NCBI GenBank assembly: GCA_964645405.1
Contig: CAZYCA010000042.1
Coordinates: 124,001 to 188,000, forward strand
Source of the DNA: JAMWDF01 sp964645405
Lineage (GTDB): Bacteria; Ratteibacteria; UBA8468; B48-G9; DSTR01
DNA: 64,000 nt
Reading direction: 5' to 3'
Below the pieces are notes generated by a model. That model saw only the letters and a list, made by a program, of their open reading frames with translations, was not told where the DNA came from and ran no database searches. Shown piece after piece: positions 8,095 through 16,928 of the stretch (its first letter is position 1; every line of letters begins with the position of its first letter). The translations under genes and the position numbers were made by a program.

Positions 8095-9035
8095 ACGAAG
8101 AAAAAATACTCCGCAGAATAAGAAAGATTTTAGGCCCGCATGAGAAAAGTGTGGTAGTGGGTATAGGCGACGATGCTGCTGTGGTGAAATGGACGAAAAA
8201 ATATTATCTTCTCATCAGCTGTGATGCTCTGGTGGAAGGAACCCATTTTCTGCCCGGAGAAATCAGCTGGGAACAGGCAGGAAGAAAAGCATTAGCTGTC
8301 AACTTAAGTGACATTGCCGCTATGGCAGGCTGGCCGTTGTACGCCACTGTATCTCTGGGGCTGCCCCGAACGAAAACCGGTGTCATAACTTCTGTTTACC
8401 GCGGCCTGAGAAAACTGGCTCGGGATTTTCCCGTATCAATTATCGGGGGAAATCTTTGCTCCAGTGACAGATTTTTTATTGATATCACAGTTATCGGAAG
8501 AGTGGAAAAAAATAGACTGGTGTTACGTTCCGGAGGCAGCCCCGGTGATAGAATTTTTGTCACCGGTTACCTTGGCGGCTCCAGGTATGGTCACCACTTT
8601 TCCTTTGAACCAAGGGTTAAGCTGGCAAGAAAACTAACCCGCCTGGTTCCGGTAACTGCTATGATGGACATCTCAGATGGACTGGCTGCTGATTTACCCA
8701 GACTGGCTTCTGCCAGCAGAACCGGTTTCCTTCTGTACCTTAATAATTTGCCTGCCTCTCCGGAATTATCCCGGCACAATATCACAGGAAATTCCGCTAT
8801 CACCCGTATCCTGAACGAGGGAGAAGATTATGAACTCCTTTTTACGGTCCCGGAGAAAAAAGCATTTCTTGTACCCGGCAGTATAGATGGCGTGCCCATC
8901 ACTTGCATAGGAGAACTGACACCGCCAGGAAGAATGATACTTTCTTCCGGGGAAAAATTTCCTTTTACAACCGGTGGTTTTGACCACTTTTCTTCCAGCA
9001 GAAAAGCCAAAAGCATAACAGGTGCAGCCAGTTAA
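8091..9035 (+). CDS. thiL: Thiamine-monophosphate kinase ThiL
   Basis: Phosphorylates thiamine monophosphate to thiamine diphosphate with ATP. The family motifs appear in order: GIGDDAAV near residue 24, CDALVEGTHF near 43, VNLSDIAAMAG near 70, GSPGDRIFVTGYLG near 149, MMDISDGLAADL near 191 and NEGEDYELLF near 243. Length 314 residues is normal. The ATG at 8091 overlaps the preceding TGA. This is the last gene of the first plus-strand run; about 125 nt without a gene follow. Confidence 0.97.
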   Translation: MNEEKILRRIRKILGPHEKSVVVGIGDDAAVVKWTKKYYLLISCDALVEGTHFLPGEISWEQAGRKALAVNLSDIAAMAGWPLYATVSLGLPRTKTGVITSVYRGLRKLARDFPVSIIGGNLCSSDRFFIDITVIGRVEKNRLVLRSGGSPGDRIFVTGYLGGSRYGHHFSFEPRVKLARKLTRLVPVTAMMDISDGLAADLPRLASASRTGFLLYLNNLPASPELSRHNITGNSAITRILNEGEDYELLFTVPEKKAFLVPGSIDGVPITCIGELTPPGRMILSSGEKFPFTTGGFDHFSSSRKAKSITGAAS

Positions 9036-9110
9036 TTGCAGGTATCCACGCAAAAAGCGACAAACTCAGGTAGCAAAGAAGAATAAATTATCATTTTGCT
9101 CCGACAACAT

Positions 9111-9139
9111 TTGAAATGGTTTTCTGTTTGTGATAGCAT
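9111..9139 (+). promoter_or_regulatory. Sigma-70-like promoter before the exported hydrolase gene
   Basis: TTGAAA at 9111-9116 and TAGCAT at 9134-9139 are separated by exactly 17 bases (five and four matches to the consensus hexamers). The predicted transcript would start near 9146, just before an AGAGG ribosome binding site and ATG 9161. It sits in the only sizable gap of the plus strand between 1 and 12.3 kb. Prediction by eye only. Confidence 0.5.
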
Positions 9140-9160
9140 TCACCTGCCAGAGGCATATCT

Positions 9161-10345
9161 ATGAGAAAATTAATTTTCGTTTGTTGCTGTTTTTTAATTG
9201 CTACTCTAAAACCTGTTTTTCCGGGCGAGATTGAATTTTCCTTCACCAGTAGCTATGATGGCAGCAGGCAACTGGCCTGCGCCTACGTCCCGGAAACATC
9301 CCAGCAAACGCCCGTGCCGTTACTGGTTGTGGCTCATTATATGAATGGAAACCGCTTCACAGCCAGGGCTCTCAACTACTATGAAGAATGTGAGAAGAGA
9401 AAATGGCTTCTGGTCTGCCCGGAATTACACGGAAAGAACACGGAGGGCAAAACTTCCTGGGCAGCATTGACCGCCCAGCATGACATCCTTGATGCTATTG
9501 CCTGGGTCAAGGCTAATTATCAGGTGGATACCAGTAGAATCTATCTGGCTGGCCGTTCCATGGGTGGACAGCTGGCTGCTGTTATGGCTGCTAAATATCC
9601 TCATCTTTTTGCTGCGGCAGTTTCCGGACAGCCTGTGACTGACCTGGTACGTTTTGTAAAAGAAAATAAAAAACTGGCTACTTTTGTAGAAAGCGAATGC
9701 GGAAAACTGAATGAGCAAAACTGGTTTGAGTATCAGAGGCGGTCAGCCATCAATTACGCCAGAAACTTTCGGTATATTCCTCTTGTCCTCTGGCACGGAA
9801 CAGAAGATACTGTTGTTTCTTCAGAACATTCACTGAGACTTTATGAGGAAATAAAAAAGTACTATGTCTTCCAGGAGAATGTATTCTGGTTACAGGCAGC
9901 AGGACATAATGCTCTCAATTTTCCTGCCTCCTGGGTCTGCGAGCGGCTCCAATACTACCAGAATATCTCTGATGTAAAAACAGAAACTGGCACCCGTTTT
10001 TATCAAAACCTTGATTTCCTAACCGATGAGGCTGGAGATTTCTTCTGGGTTGGCGTGGTTCCTGCCAGCAGCCAGAATTTTGCTACTACTAAAGTTAGAA
10101 TTGACGGCGATGAACTCCGTGTGGAAGCGAATAATCTTGATACTATCTCTGTCAATCTAAAAGCTCTGCCACCAGCAACACGATTGAAGAAAGCCTATGT
10201 TACTTCTTCCACTGACCTTAATTTAAGAATTGTCTCCGGAGAAAAAGTCATGGAAAGTTGCAGTGTCAGAAAAGGCAAGAAACGACAGGTGGAATTCCTT
10301 ATGGAAAAACAAAAAAATGATAAAACCATCAGGAGGAAGTCATGA
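9161..10345 (+). CDS. Exported alpha/beta hydrolase (prolyl oligopeptidase/acyl esterase-like)
   Basis: A 394-residue protein with an N-terminal signal peptide (residues 1-21, cleavage likely near PGEIEF). The nucleophile elbow GRSMGGQLA places serine S133, with D216 (HGTEDTVV) and H249 (AAGHNALN) as the rest of the catalytic triad. A C-terminal extension of about 120 residues (275-394) is beta-rich and basic and has no recognisable motif. Feruloyl/acetyl xylan esterase-like and peptidase-like enzymes share this fold, so the substrate is open. The stop codon overlaps the following dehydrogenase start (ATGA), suggesting a sugar-related rather than peptide-related role. Confidence 0.82.
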   Translation: MRKLIFVCCCFLIATLKPVFPGEIEFSFTSSYDGSRQLACAYVPETSQQTPVPLLVVAHYMNGNRFTARALNYYEECEKRKWLLVCPELHGKNTEGKTSWAALTAQHDILDAIAWVKANYQVDTSRIYLAGRSMGGQLAAVMAAKYPHLFAAAVSGQPVTDLVRFVKENKKLATFVESECGKLNEQNWFEYQRRSAINYARNFRYIPLVLWHGTEDTVVSSEHSLRLYEEIKKYYVFQENVFWLQAAGHNALNFPASWVCERLQYYQNISDVKTETGTRFYQNLDFLTDEAGDFFWVGVVPASSQNFATTKVRIDGDELRVEANNLDTISVNLKALPPATRLKKAYVTSSTDLNLRIVSGEKVMESCSVRKGKKRQVEFLMEKQKNDKTIRRKS

Positions 10346-12336
10346 AAAAATTGAAGTGGGGAATCCTGAGTACCGGCAGGATCGCCGGGGTTTTCGCCCG
10401 GGGTCTACAACACTCTCAGACTGGAGAACTGCTGGCTGTAGGCAGCCGCAGCAAGGAACAGGCAGAACGTTTCCAGAAAGAGTTTTCTGTACCCAGAGCA
10501 TACGATTCGTATGAAAAACTTCTGGCTGACCCTGAGGTTGAGGCTATCTACATTGCCACCCCTCATCCTTATCATGCTGAGTGGTCAATAAAGGCAGCCT
10601 GTGCTGGCAAACATATTCTCTGCGAAAAACCACTCACGGTAAACTATCCTGAAGCTATGGCTGTGGTAGAAGCAGCCTTAGAAAACAAGGTTTTTCTCAT
10701 GGAAGCCTTTATGTACCGGTGTCATCCGCAGACAGCAAAAATAGTGGAACTGATAAAAGAAAAAGCTATCGGGGAAGTCCGTTTAATTCAGGCAACCTTC
10801 AGTTTCCAGGCAGGATTTAATCCTGAAAGCCGGCTTTTCAAAAACAGTCTGGCTGGTGGAGGTATTCTTGATGTGGGCTGTTATCCGGTTTCCATGTCCA
10901 GATTGATTGCTGCTGTTGCTCTTAACCAGGAAACATGTGAGCCTGGTGAAGTTTACGGGGTAGCACACTTAGGCATTACCGGTGTGGATGAATGGGCAGC
11001 AGCAGTACTGAAATTTCCAGGAGATATTCTCGCACAGGTCGCCTGCGGGGTTAACCTGTCTCAGGATAACAGCGTGCGCATTTACGGTTCTACCGGGAAT
11101 ATACATATCCCCTGGCCCTGGATACCTTCCCGGGAAGGCGGCACCACCACGATTATCCTCACTCCAGCCGGTAAATCTCCGGAGACAATTGAGATTACTA
11201 CTGACCGGTGGCTCTACGGGCTGGAAGCAGATACCTTTGCCGCATCCTTAGAAAAAGGAAGGGCTATTTTCCCGGCAATGTCCTGCGAGGATACCTTACA
11301 AAACATGAGGACACTTGACCGCTGGCGAGCCAGTGTCAGGTTAGTCTATGACTTTGAGAAAATTAATTTTCCTGTTCCCACAGTCAACCGTGAGCCTTTA
11401 AGAATCAAGCAACCAAATAAAATGCTTTATGGCGAAATCCCGGGACTGACAAAAAAGGTCTCCCGCCTGGTTATGGGAGTTGACAATCAAACAAGTCTAC
11501 CTTCTGGTTCGGTTATGTTTGATGACTTTTTCAGCCGTGGTGGAAACTGCTTTGATACTGCTTACATTTATGGCGGTGGAGAATGCGAACGGGTGCTGGG
11601 TCGCTGGGTGGCTAACCGGCAATTAAGAGACCAGGTAGTAATTATTACCAAAGGTGCCCATACTCCCTACTGCAGACCTGAATATGTCGCTCCTCAACTT
11701 CTGGAAAGCCTGGAGAGACTGGGAATGGAATATGTGGATATTTATCTTCTTCACCGTGACAACCCTGAGGTTCCAGCCGGTGAATTTATTGATGTTTTGA
11801 ATGAGCAGGTCAGGGCTGGACGGATAAAAATTTTTGGAGCTTCCAACTGGTCCTTGAAAAGAGTGGAAAGAGCCAATACCTATGCAAAACGTAAGGGACT
11901 GGCTGGATTTTCTGTCATCAGCAATAACTTTTCCCTGGCGCGCATGGTAAATCCAGTCTGGGCTGGCTGTATTTCTTCTTCTGATACTGAATCCCGCAGG
12001 TGGTTGAGGAAAAAACGCATACCACTTCTATCCTGGTCCAGCCAGGCAAGAGGATTTTTCACTGAAAAAGCTCGACCTGATGATTTATCTGATCCTGCTC
12101 TTGTTAACTCCTGGTACAGTTCAGATAATTTCCAGAGGCAGGAACGTGCTAAACAAATGGCTGCAGAATTAGGAGTCCTGCCCATTAACGTTGCTCTGGC
12201 TTATGTGCTCTGTCAACCTTTCCCGGTTTTTGCTTTGATTGGACCAAGGTCTCTGGAGGAAACCAGAATTGCGATGAAAGCACTGGAGATAAAACTGACA
12301 GAAAAACAACTGCGCTGGCTCAACCTGGAGGAATAA
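10342..12336 (+). CDS. Fused Gfo/Idh/MocA oxidoreductase and aldo/keto reductase
   Basis: A single 664-residue frame carrying two complete oxidoreductase modules. Residues 1-345 are a Gfo/Idh/MocA enzyme: dinucleotide fold at GILSTGRIAGVFARGL, the CEKPLTVN motif near residue 95, and the sheet-forming C-terminal half including GGGILDVGCYPV near 173. Residues 360-664 are an aldo/keto reductase with the catalytic tetrad D405, Y410, K437 and H471 (FDTAYIY, ITKGAH, LLHRD). Both modules use NAD(P)(H) and usually act on sugars or sugar derivatives. A fusion could pass a keto-sugar between them or run a hydride-neutral epimerisation. AGGAGG precedes ATG 10342. The gene ends three bases before a converging tRNA. 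Confidence 0.93.
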   Translation: MKKLKWGILSTGRIAGVFARGLQHSQTGELLAVGSRSKEQAERFQKEFSVPRAYDSYEKLLADPEVEAIYIATPHPYHAEWSIKAACAGKHILCEKPLTVNYPEAMAVVEAALENKVFLMEAFMYRCHPQTAKIVELIKEKAIGEVRLIQATFSFQAGFNPESRLFKNSLAGGGILDVGCYPVSMSRLIAAVALNQETCEPGEVYGVAHLGITGVDEWAAAVLKFPGDILAQVACGVNLSQDNSVRIYGSTGNIHIPWPWIPSREGGTTTIILTPAGKSPETIEITTDRWLYGLEADTFAASLEKGRAIFPAMSCEDTLQNMRTLDRWRASVRLVYDFEKINFPVPTVNREPLRIKQPNKMLYGEIPGLTKKVSRLVMGVDNQTSLPSGSVMFDDFFSRGGNCFDTAYIYGGGECERVLGRWVANRQLRDQVVIITKGAHTPYCRPEYVAPQLLESLERLGMEYVDIYLLHRDNPEVPAGEFIDVLNEQVRAGRIKIFGASNWSLKRVERANTYAKRKGLAGFSVISNNFSLARMVNPVWAGCISSSDTESRRWLRKKRIPLLSWSSQARGFFTEKARPDDLSDPALVNSWYSSDNFQRQERAKQMAAELGVLPINVALAYVLCQPFPVFALIGPRSLEETRIAMKALEIKLTEKQLRWLNLEE

Positions 12337-12339
12337 GAC

Positions 12340-12411
12340 AGCCGACGTCGGGATTCGAACCCGAGACCTGCGGTTTACGAAACCGCTGCTCTGCCGCTGA
12401 GCTACGTCGGC
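12340..12411 (-). tRNA. tRNA-Thr (anticodon CGU)
   Basis: Read on the minus strand, the cloverleaf closes fully. The acceptor stem pairs GCCGACG with CGTCGGC, followed by T8-A9. The D stem is GCTC...GAGC, the anticodon stem GCGGT/ACCGC encloses loop TTCGTAA (anticodon CGT, reading ACG), and the T arm is CGGGTTCGAATCCCG. The discriminator base is T and CCA is not encoded. It lies head-on to the preceding fusion gene with only three bases between. Confidence 0.96.
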
Positions 12412-12426
12412 AGTGAAGATGTAAGT

Positions 12427-12455
12427 ATTTTACACGACTGAAAGCAGTTTTTCCA
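12427..12455 (-). promoter_or_regulatory. Possible promoter of tRNA-Thr
   Basis: On the minus strand TGGAAA (12450-12455) and TAAAAT (12427-12432) are 17 bases apart, about 15 bases upstream of the tRNA 5' end. The -35 match is weak. The element overlaps the 5' leader of the transporter gene on the other strand. Confidence 0.4.
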
Positions 12456-12462
12456 GAAGAAG

Positions 12463-13749
12463 ATGGGACAGAGAATTGTCTCTCTCCTGGGTATGTTTAC
12501 CTTTACAGGCCTGGCCTGGATATTTTCTCCTCATCGCCGCCTGGTATGCTGGAAAACTGTCTTCTGGGGACTGGTTTTGCAACTTCTTATTGGTATGCTG
12601 GTATTCTTACTTCCTTTTTCCCGCCAGGTTTTTCTTGCCTTTAACCAGGTGGTGCTAACTCTCCTGGAATCTTCCAGAGAAGGAACCCGTTTCGTTTTTG
12701 GTGCATTGGCAGCAGGTCCTGGAGAATCCGGTTCTCTTGGCTTTTTCTTAGCCTTTCAGGTTTTACCGGTGGTGATCTTTTTTTCTGCGTTTTCAGCACT
12801 TCTTTACCATCTTCATCTGCTTCAACCAGTCGTGCGATTTTTTGCCAGAATCTTTCATCGCTTTATGGTATTAAGTGGTGCTGAAGCGTTATGCGGTGCC
12901 TCCAATATCTTTGTTGGTGTAGAATCAGCACTGGTAGTAAGACCGTACCTGGCAGGTATGACCCGGTCAGAACTGGCAATGATCCTTGCCTGTGGTATGG
13001 CTACGGTTGCTTCCAGTACTATGGGTATGTATGTGAGCCTTTTAAGCCCGATTTTCCCAACAATTGCCGGTCATCTTCTTTCTGCTTCTGTTCTTTCTAT
13101 CCCTGCTGCTGCTGTCATTTCCAAGATACTGGTACCGGAAACAGAAAAGCCTTTGACCCTGGGAAGTGTACCCGAAGAAACAGAACAGAAATCATCAGGT
13201 TTTATGACCGCAGTGATACAGGGGTCCCAGGATGGGTTACGTCTGGCTGCGTATATCGCCTGTCTTTTAATTGCCCTGTTAGGGTTGTTAAACCTGGCGG
13301 ACCGCAGTTTAGGCTGGGTAGGAAGACTCCTGAATTTGCCCTGGTCTGTCTCTCTTACCGGAATTCTGCAGATTATTTTCTACCCGTTGACCGCGCTTTT
13401 AGGTATTCATCCGGCTGATGTACCTTTAGCTGCCAAGCTTCTTGGAGAGCGGATAATTCTCACAGAGGTAGTACCTTATCAGGAACTTGCCCGTCTTGCT
13501 GCTTCCGGAGGTTTCTGCCAGGCTCGCAGTGTCGTCATTCTCAGTTACGCTCTCTGTGGTTTCACACATGTGGCTTCTGTTGCCATCTTTGTCGGTGGAA
13601 CTGCGGCTCTGGCACCTTCCCGGAAGGATGACCTTGCCAGGTTAGGACCGGTAGCTCTCCTTGCTGCCACTCTGGCAACACTCATGACAGGAACAGTGGC
13701 TGGTATATTCTGCGGGAATGAAGGTATTCTCTCAGGCAACGGTTTTTGA
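12463..13749 (+). CDS. NupC/CNT-family nucleoside transporter
   Basis: A 428-residue polytopic membrane protein of the concentrative nucleoside transporter family, which imports nucleosides with Na+ or H+. The hallmark helix motif GAEALCGASNIFVGVES (near residues 138-154) carries the conserved G-x-x-E-A and N-x-F-x-G-x-E residues for substrate and ion binding. The C-terminal signature with RSVVILSYALCGFTHVASVAI and APSRKDDLARLG is also typical. About ten hydrophobic segments are present. Which nucleoside is carried cannot be read. It is followed after 12 nt by the DUF72 gene. Confidence 0.9.
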   Translation: MGQRIVSLLGMFTFTGLAWIFSPHRRLVCWKTVFWGLVLQLLIGMLVFLLPFSRQVFLAFNQVVLTLLESSREGTRFVFGALAAGPGESGSLGFFLAFQVLPVVIFFSAFSALLYHLHLLQPVVRFFARIFHRFMVLSGAEALCGASNIFVGVESALVVRPYLAGMTRSELAMILACGMATVASSTMGMYVSLLSPIFPTIAGHLLSASVLSIPAAAVISKILVPETEKPLTLGSVPEETEQKSSGFMTAVIQGSQDGLRLAAYIACLLIALLGLLNLADRSLGWVGRLLNLPWSVSLTGILQIIFYPLTALLGIHPADVPLAAKLLGERIILTEVVPYQELARLAASGGFCQARSVVILSYALCGFTHVASVAIFVGGTAALAPSRKDDLARLGPVALLAATLATLMTGTVAGIFCGNEGILSGNGF

Positions 13750-13761
13750 GGTAAAAACTTT

Positions 13762-14454
13762 ATGCAGATTTATGTCGGCACCAGTGGCTGGTATTACGAC
13801 TGGAATACAGGGAAAAATCTGGACTGGTACCTTCAGCATTCGGGATTAAATGCCGTAGAATTAAATGTTTCTTTTTACCGTTTCCCGTTCCCCTCTCAGG
13901 TGAAAAGCTGGGCGGCAAAAGGTAAAAAGCTAAAATGGGCGGTAAAGGTACACCGGCTGATTACCCATAAACATCGTTTCTCTCAGGAAAGTCTTAAAAT
14001 CTGGGTAGATTTTTTCCAGCTTTTTTCTCCCCTGGATACTTCTGTGTCTTTTTACCTTTTTCAGACACCGGCAAGTTTCCAGGAAGTGGAAAAAACCTTA
14101 AGCTTTGCGGAAGAAATAAAACTCGGTAAGAAATTTGCTCTGGAACTCAGAAATCTCTCCCTGCTTCAGGATACTGACTTATGTATGAGACTCTCCAGAA
14201 CTCTCACCCTGATTTCAGTTGATTCACCTGATATCCAGGGAAAAATTTTCCCGGCTAAAACAGTTTACTTAAGATTACATGGCCGGGTTCACTGGTATAG
14301 CTACGATTACACGCAGCAAGAGTTACAGCAGTTAGCGGAAAAACTTTTAGAGACAAAGGCAGAAGAAATTTTTGTTTTCTTCAATAATAACCATGCCATG
14401 CTGAAAAATGCCCGGATGATGTACCATTTGCTCACAGAGGGGGCAAGATTATGA
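13762..14454 (+). CDS. DUF72 family protein
   Basis: A 230-residue DUF72 (YecE-like) protein with a predicted TIM-barrel fold. The characteristic opening YVGTSGWYYDWN, the AVELNVSFYRFP strand and the WAVKVHRLITHKHR segment are all visible, and the late motif VYLRLHGR followed by FVFFNNNH is typical of the family. No biochemical activity is established for DUF72. Its stop overlaps the next gene (ATGA at 14451). The length is slightly shorter than the usual 240-290. Confidence 0.88.
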   Translation: MQIYVGTSGWYYDWNTGKNLDWYLQHSGLNAVELNVSFYRFPFPSQVKSWAAKGKKLKWAVKVHRLITHKHRFSQESLKIWVDFFQLFSPLDTSVSFYLFQTPASFQEVEKTLSFAEEIKLGKKFALELRNLSLLQDTDLCMRLSRTLTLISVDSPDIQGKIFPAKTVYLRLHGRVHWYSYDYTQQELQQLAEKLLETKAEEIFVFFNNNHAMLKNARMMYHLLTEGARL

Positions 14455-15878
14455 AGGCAGGATTCTGGGAAGAAGATATTACACCCTGGGTTGGTACGGA
14501 AAGACCCGGTGGTTACACAAAGGTATACAACAACCAGGTTCACGACCCGATTAAAATCAGGGCATTAGTTCTCAGTGACGGGAAAAAAGAAGTTGTTTTC
14601 CTTTCCCTGGACCTTCTGGTGGTACCGAGAAAAATTGTTACTGCCATAAGAAAAAGAATTCACTGGAAGCTGGGCATCCCCCGGGAAGCAATTCTGGTAG
14701 CAGCCAGCCATACCCATTCCAGCGGACCGGTCTTTGGACTTTATCCTGAAGAGTACCGGAAGGCACCACCATCAATTAAGGAACTTATAGAAAAATATTC
14801 CATCATCCCTGACACTTTCTATACCACCCTAATAATAGAAAAAGCAGTCTCAGCGGTTCACCGTTGCCAGGACAAAATGCAGGATGTTTGCCTTTCTTTC
14901 TGGCAGGGTCAGGAATCTTCCTGTGTGTTCAACCGCCGGTTTAAAATGAAAAACGGTCAAACCTACACTCACCCGGGAAAGGGAAATCCTGATATTTTAC
15001 AGGCAGCTGGACCGATTGACCCTGAAGTGAATGTCCTCGGGGTCTGGTCCGGGAGAGAAGAATTTCTTGGCTGTATCGTTAATTATGCCTGCCATGGAAC
15101 CACCGGACCTGGTGGCATCAGTGCGGACTGGGTTTTTTACCTGGAAAAAACCATCCGCGGGGTGATGGGAGAGAAAAGTTACGTTGTTTTTCTCAATGGT
15201 GCCTGTGGAGATGTCACTCAGGTTGATAACCTGAGTAAGTCAGAATTAGAAATCGGGGAGAGATACAGTTGCCGACTGGGACAACGTGTAGGGGCAGAAG
15301 TTCTGAAAGGGTTAGCCTGTCCGCCAAAAGGTAAAGTGAGAATTGATTTCCGAAATAAGGTTTTGAAAATTCCCTGCCGGAGAGTATCTCCTGAAAGAGT
15401 GAAAGCTGCCTGGAAGGTAATTGAAAAACAAAAACCTCATTCTTCTGCTGACTGGACTTTTGCCAAGGAGTTAATTATTGCTGACTACATTGTTCGTCAG
15501 AAACCTTCTGTGGAGGTGGAAATCCAGGCCATCAAGGTTGGTCCGGCTATCTTTATCACCAATCCAGCTGAATTGTTCTGCAGCCTGGGATTGAGAATCA
15601 AAGACTCCAGCCATTTCCCTTTCACCTTTGTCGTGGAACTGGCTAATGGGTGTATCGGTTATGTACCGGACAAATCAGCCTTTGAAGCTTCTGGAGGTGG
15701 TTACGAGACTATCCTTACCAGCTATTCCCATCTGATACCAGAGGCAGGCGAACTCATCGTAAAAGAAAGTACTTCCCTTCTCCAGGAATTTAAGCCAGAT
15801 AAAACCCCGGGTTACCCGAAAGCCAGAAATTTTCTTACCCCATGGTCATATGGCACAAGAAAACCAGAATTAGAATAG
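14451..15878 (+). CDS. Neutral/alkaline ceramidase-like protein (cytoplasmic)
   Basis: A 475-residue protein with the N-terminal fold of the neutral/alkaline non-lysosomal ceramidase family: metal-ligand-like SHTHSSGP near residue 85, NYACHGTT near 212 and FLNGACGDVTQ near 247. The first residues lack a signal peptide, unlike secreted ceramidases, and the C-terminal immunoglobulin-like domain of true ceramidases is absent. It sits between a DUF72 protein and a Gfo/Idh/MocA dehydrogenase in what looks like a sugar-catabolism cluster. I infer a zinc hydrolase acting on an amide or ester of a sugar-like compound. The annotation 'ceramidase' should be read as fold, not substrate. Confidence 0.8.
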   Translation: MKAGFWEEDITPWVGTERPGGYTKVYNNQVHDPIKIRALVLSDGKKEVVFLSLDLLVVPRKIVTAIRKRIHWKLGIPREAILVAASHTHSSGPVFGLYPEEYRKAPPSIKELIEKYSIIPDTFYTTLIIEKAVSAVHRCQDKMQDVCLSFWQGQESSCVFNRRFKMKNGQTYTHPGKGNPDILQAAGPIDPEVNVLGVWSGREEFLGCIVNYACHGTTGPGGISADWVFYLEKTIRGVMGEKSYVVFLNGACGDVTQVDNLSKSELEIGERYSCRLGQRVGAEVLKGLACPPKGKVRIDFRNKVLKIPCRRVSPERVKAAWKVIEKQKPHSSADWTFAKELIIADYIVRQKPSVEVEIQAIKVGPAIFITNPAELFCSLGLRIKDSSHFPFTFVVELANGCIGYVPDKSAFEASGGGYETILTSYSHLIPEAGELIVKESTSLLQEFKPDKTPGYPKARNFLTPWSYGTRKPELE

Positions 15879-15890
15879 AAGGAGATAAAA

Positions 15891-16925
15891 ATGAAAAAAC
15901 TGAAAGCAGGTGTAATCGGCTTACGCATGGGCAGGTCTCATCTGGAGGCATATTGCAGCAATCCTTACACTGAAGTCGCGGGTATCTGTGATATTAACGA
16001 AACGTTACTGAAGCAGGTACAGAAACAATATGCTGTACCATTTGCTACCACTGATTATCAACAGCTTATAGCTTTACAAGACCTAAATATTGTCTCAGTA
16101 GCCAGCCCTGACTTCTATCATCGGGAACAATGTGTGGCTGCTTTATCTGCTGGCAAACATGTCCTTTGCGAGAAACCCCTTGCTTTAACGCTGGAAGATT
16201 GCCAGGCTATAGTGCAGGCAAGCAGAAAAAGTGGTACCAGGTTTATGATTGGCCAGGTCTGCCGTTTTGCTCCTGGATTCAGTCTCACCAAAAAAATTAT
16301 TGCTTCCGGGCAGATAGGAGAACTCTATTTTGTAGAGAGTGAATATGCCCATGATTACCGGGTAGCACCAGGTGTTAATAACTGGAGAAAAGACCCCGGT
16401 CGGCCAAGAGAACCTTATATCGGTGGTGGCTGTCACGCGGTTGATTTACTCCGCTGGATTGCAGGTGACCCGGTAGAAGTCTTTGCTTACGCCAACCATA
16501 AGTGTTTAACTGACTGGCCTGTTAACGATGCTCTGGTCGCCATCTACCAGTTCCCTGGCCAGGTGATGGGAAAAGTCTTTTGTTCCATTGGCTGCATCAG
16601 ACCTTATACTATGCGCAGTGTCTTTTACGGTACCAGGGGCACCATTATTTCTGATAATACCTCTCCCTTTATTCAATTGTGCTGCCTTGACTACAGCGAA
16701 AAGATAGGGGAATATGATTTTGTAACCATCCCGGTAAAAACTGCTTCCCATAATGTTGCCCGGGAAGTAGAGTATCTGGTGGACTGTATTTTGAATGATA
16801 AAGATGTCTCCATGGATGCGGTGGAAGGAAGCAAAACTGTGGCTGCCTGCCTGGGAGCGGTTATTTCTGCCAGGGAAGGAAAGAAGGTAAAATTAGAGCC
16901 ATTTTACCAATCTTTTCTGGAATAA
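15891..16925 (+). CDS. Gfo/Idh/MocA-family NAD(P)-dependent oxidoreductase
   Basis: A 344-residue sugar-type dehydrogenase. The N-terminal dinucleotide fold begins AGVIGLRMGRSHLEAY, a slightly altered glycine motif. The catalytic-region motif CEKPLALTLEDC is near residue 92 and GGGCHAVDLLRW, with the probable active-site histidine, is near 179. It is distinct from the N-terminal half of the 10342 fusion protein. GAAGGAGATAAAA before ATG 15891 is a good ribosome binding site. Substrate unknown; the neighbours suggest a polyol or amino-sugar derivative. Confidence 0.9.
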   Translation: MKKLKAGVIGLRMGRSHLEAYCSNPYTEVAGICDINETLLKQVQKQYAVPFATTDYQQLIALQDLNIVSVASPDFYHREQCVAALSAGKHVLCEKPLALTLEDCQAIVQASRKSGTRFMIGQVCRFAPGFSLTKKIIASGQIGELYFVESEYAHDYRVAPGVNNWRKDPGRPREPYIGGGCHAVDLLRWIAGDPVEVFAYANHKCLTDWPVNDALVAIYQFPGQVMGKVFCSIGCIRPYTMRSVFYGTRGTIISDNTSPFIQLCCLDYSEKIGEYDFVTIPVKTASHNVAREVEYLVDCILNDKDVSMDAVEGSKTVAACLGAVISAREGKKVKLEPFYQSFLE

Positions 16926-16928
16926 AAA

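Noticed and set aside
9036..9110. Riboswitch upstream of the exported hydrolase
   Set aside because: The gap is short, has no conserved aptamer core or terminator hairpin, and is explained by a simple promoter.
14451..15878. True ceramidase acting on sphingolipids
   Set aside because: No signal peptide, no C-terminal domain, and neighbours point to small-molecule or sugar metabolism; only the fold is shared.
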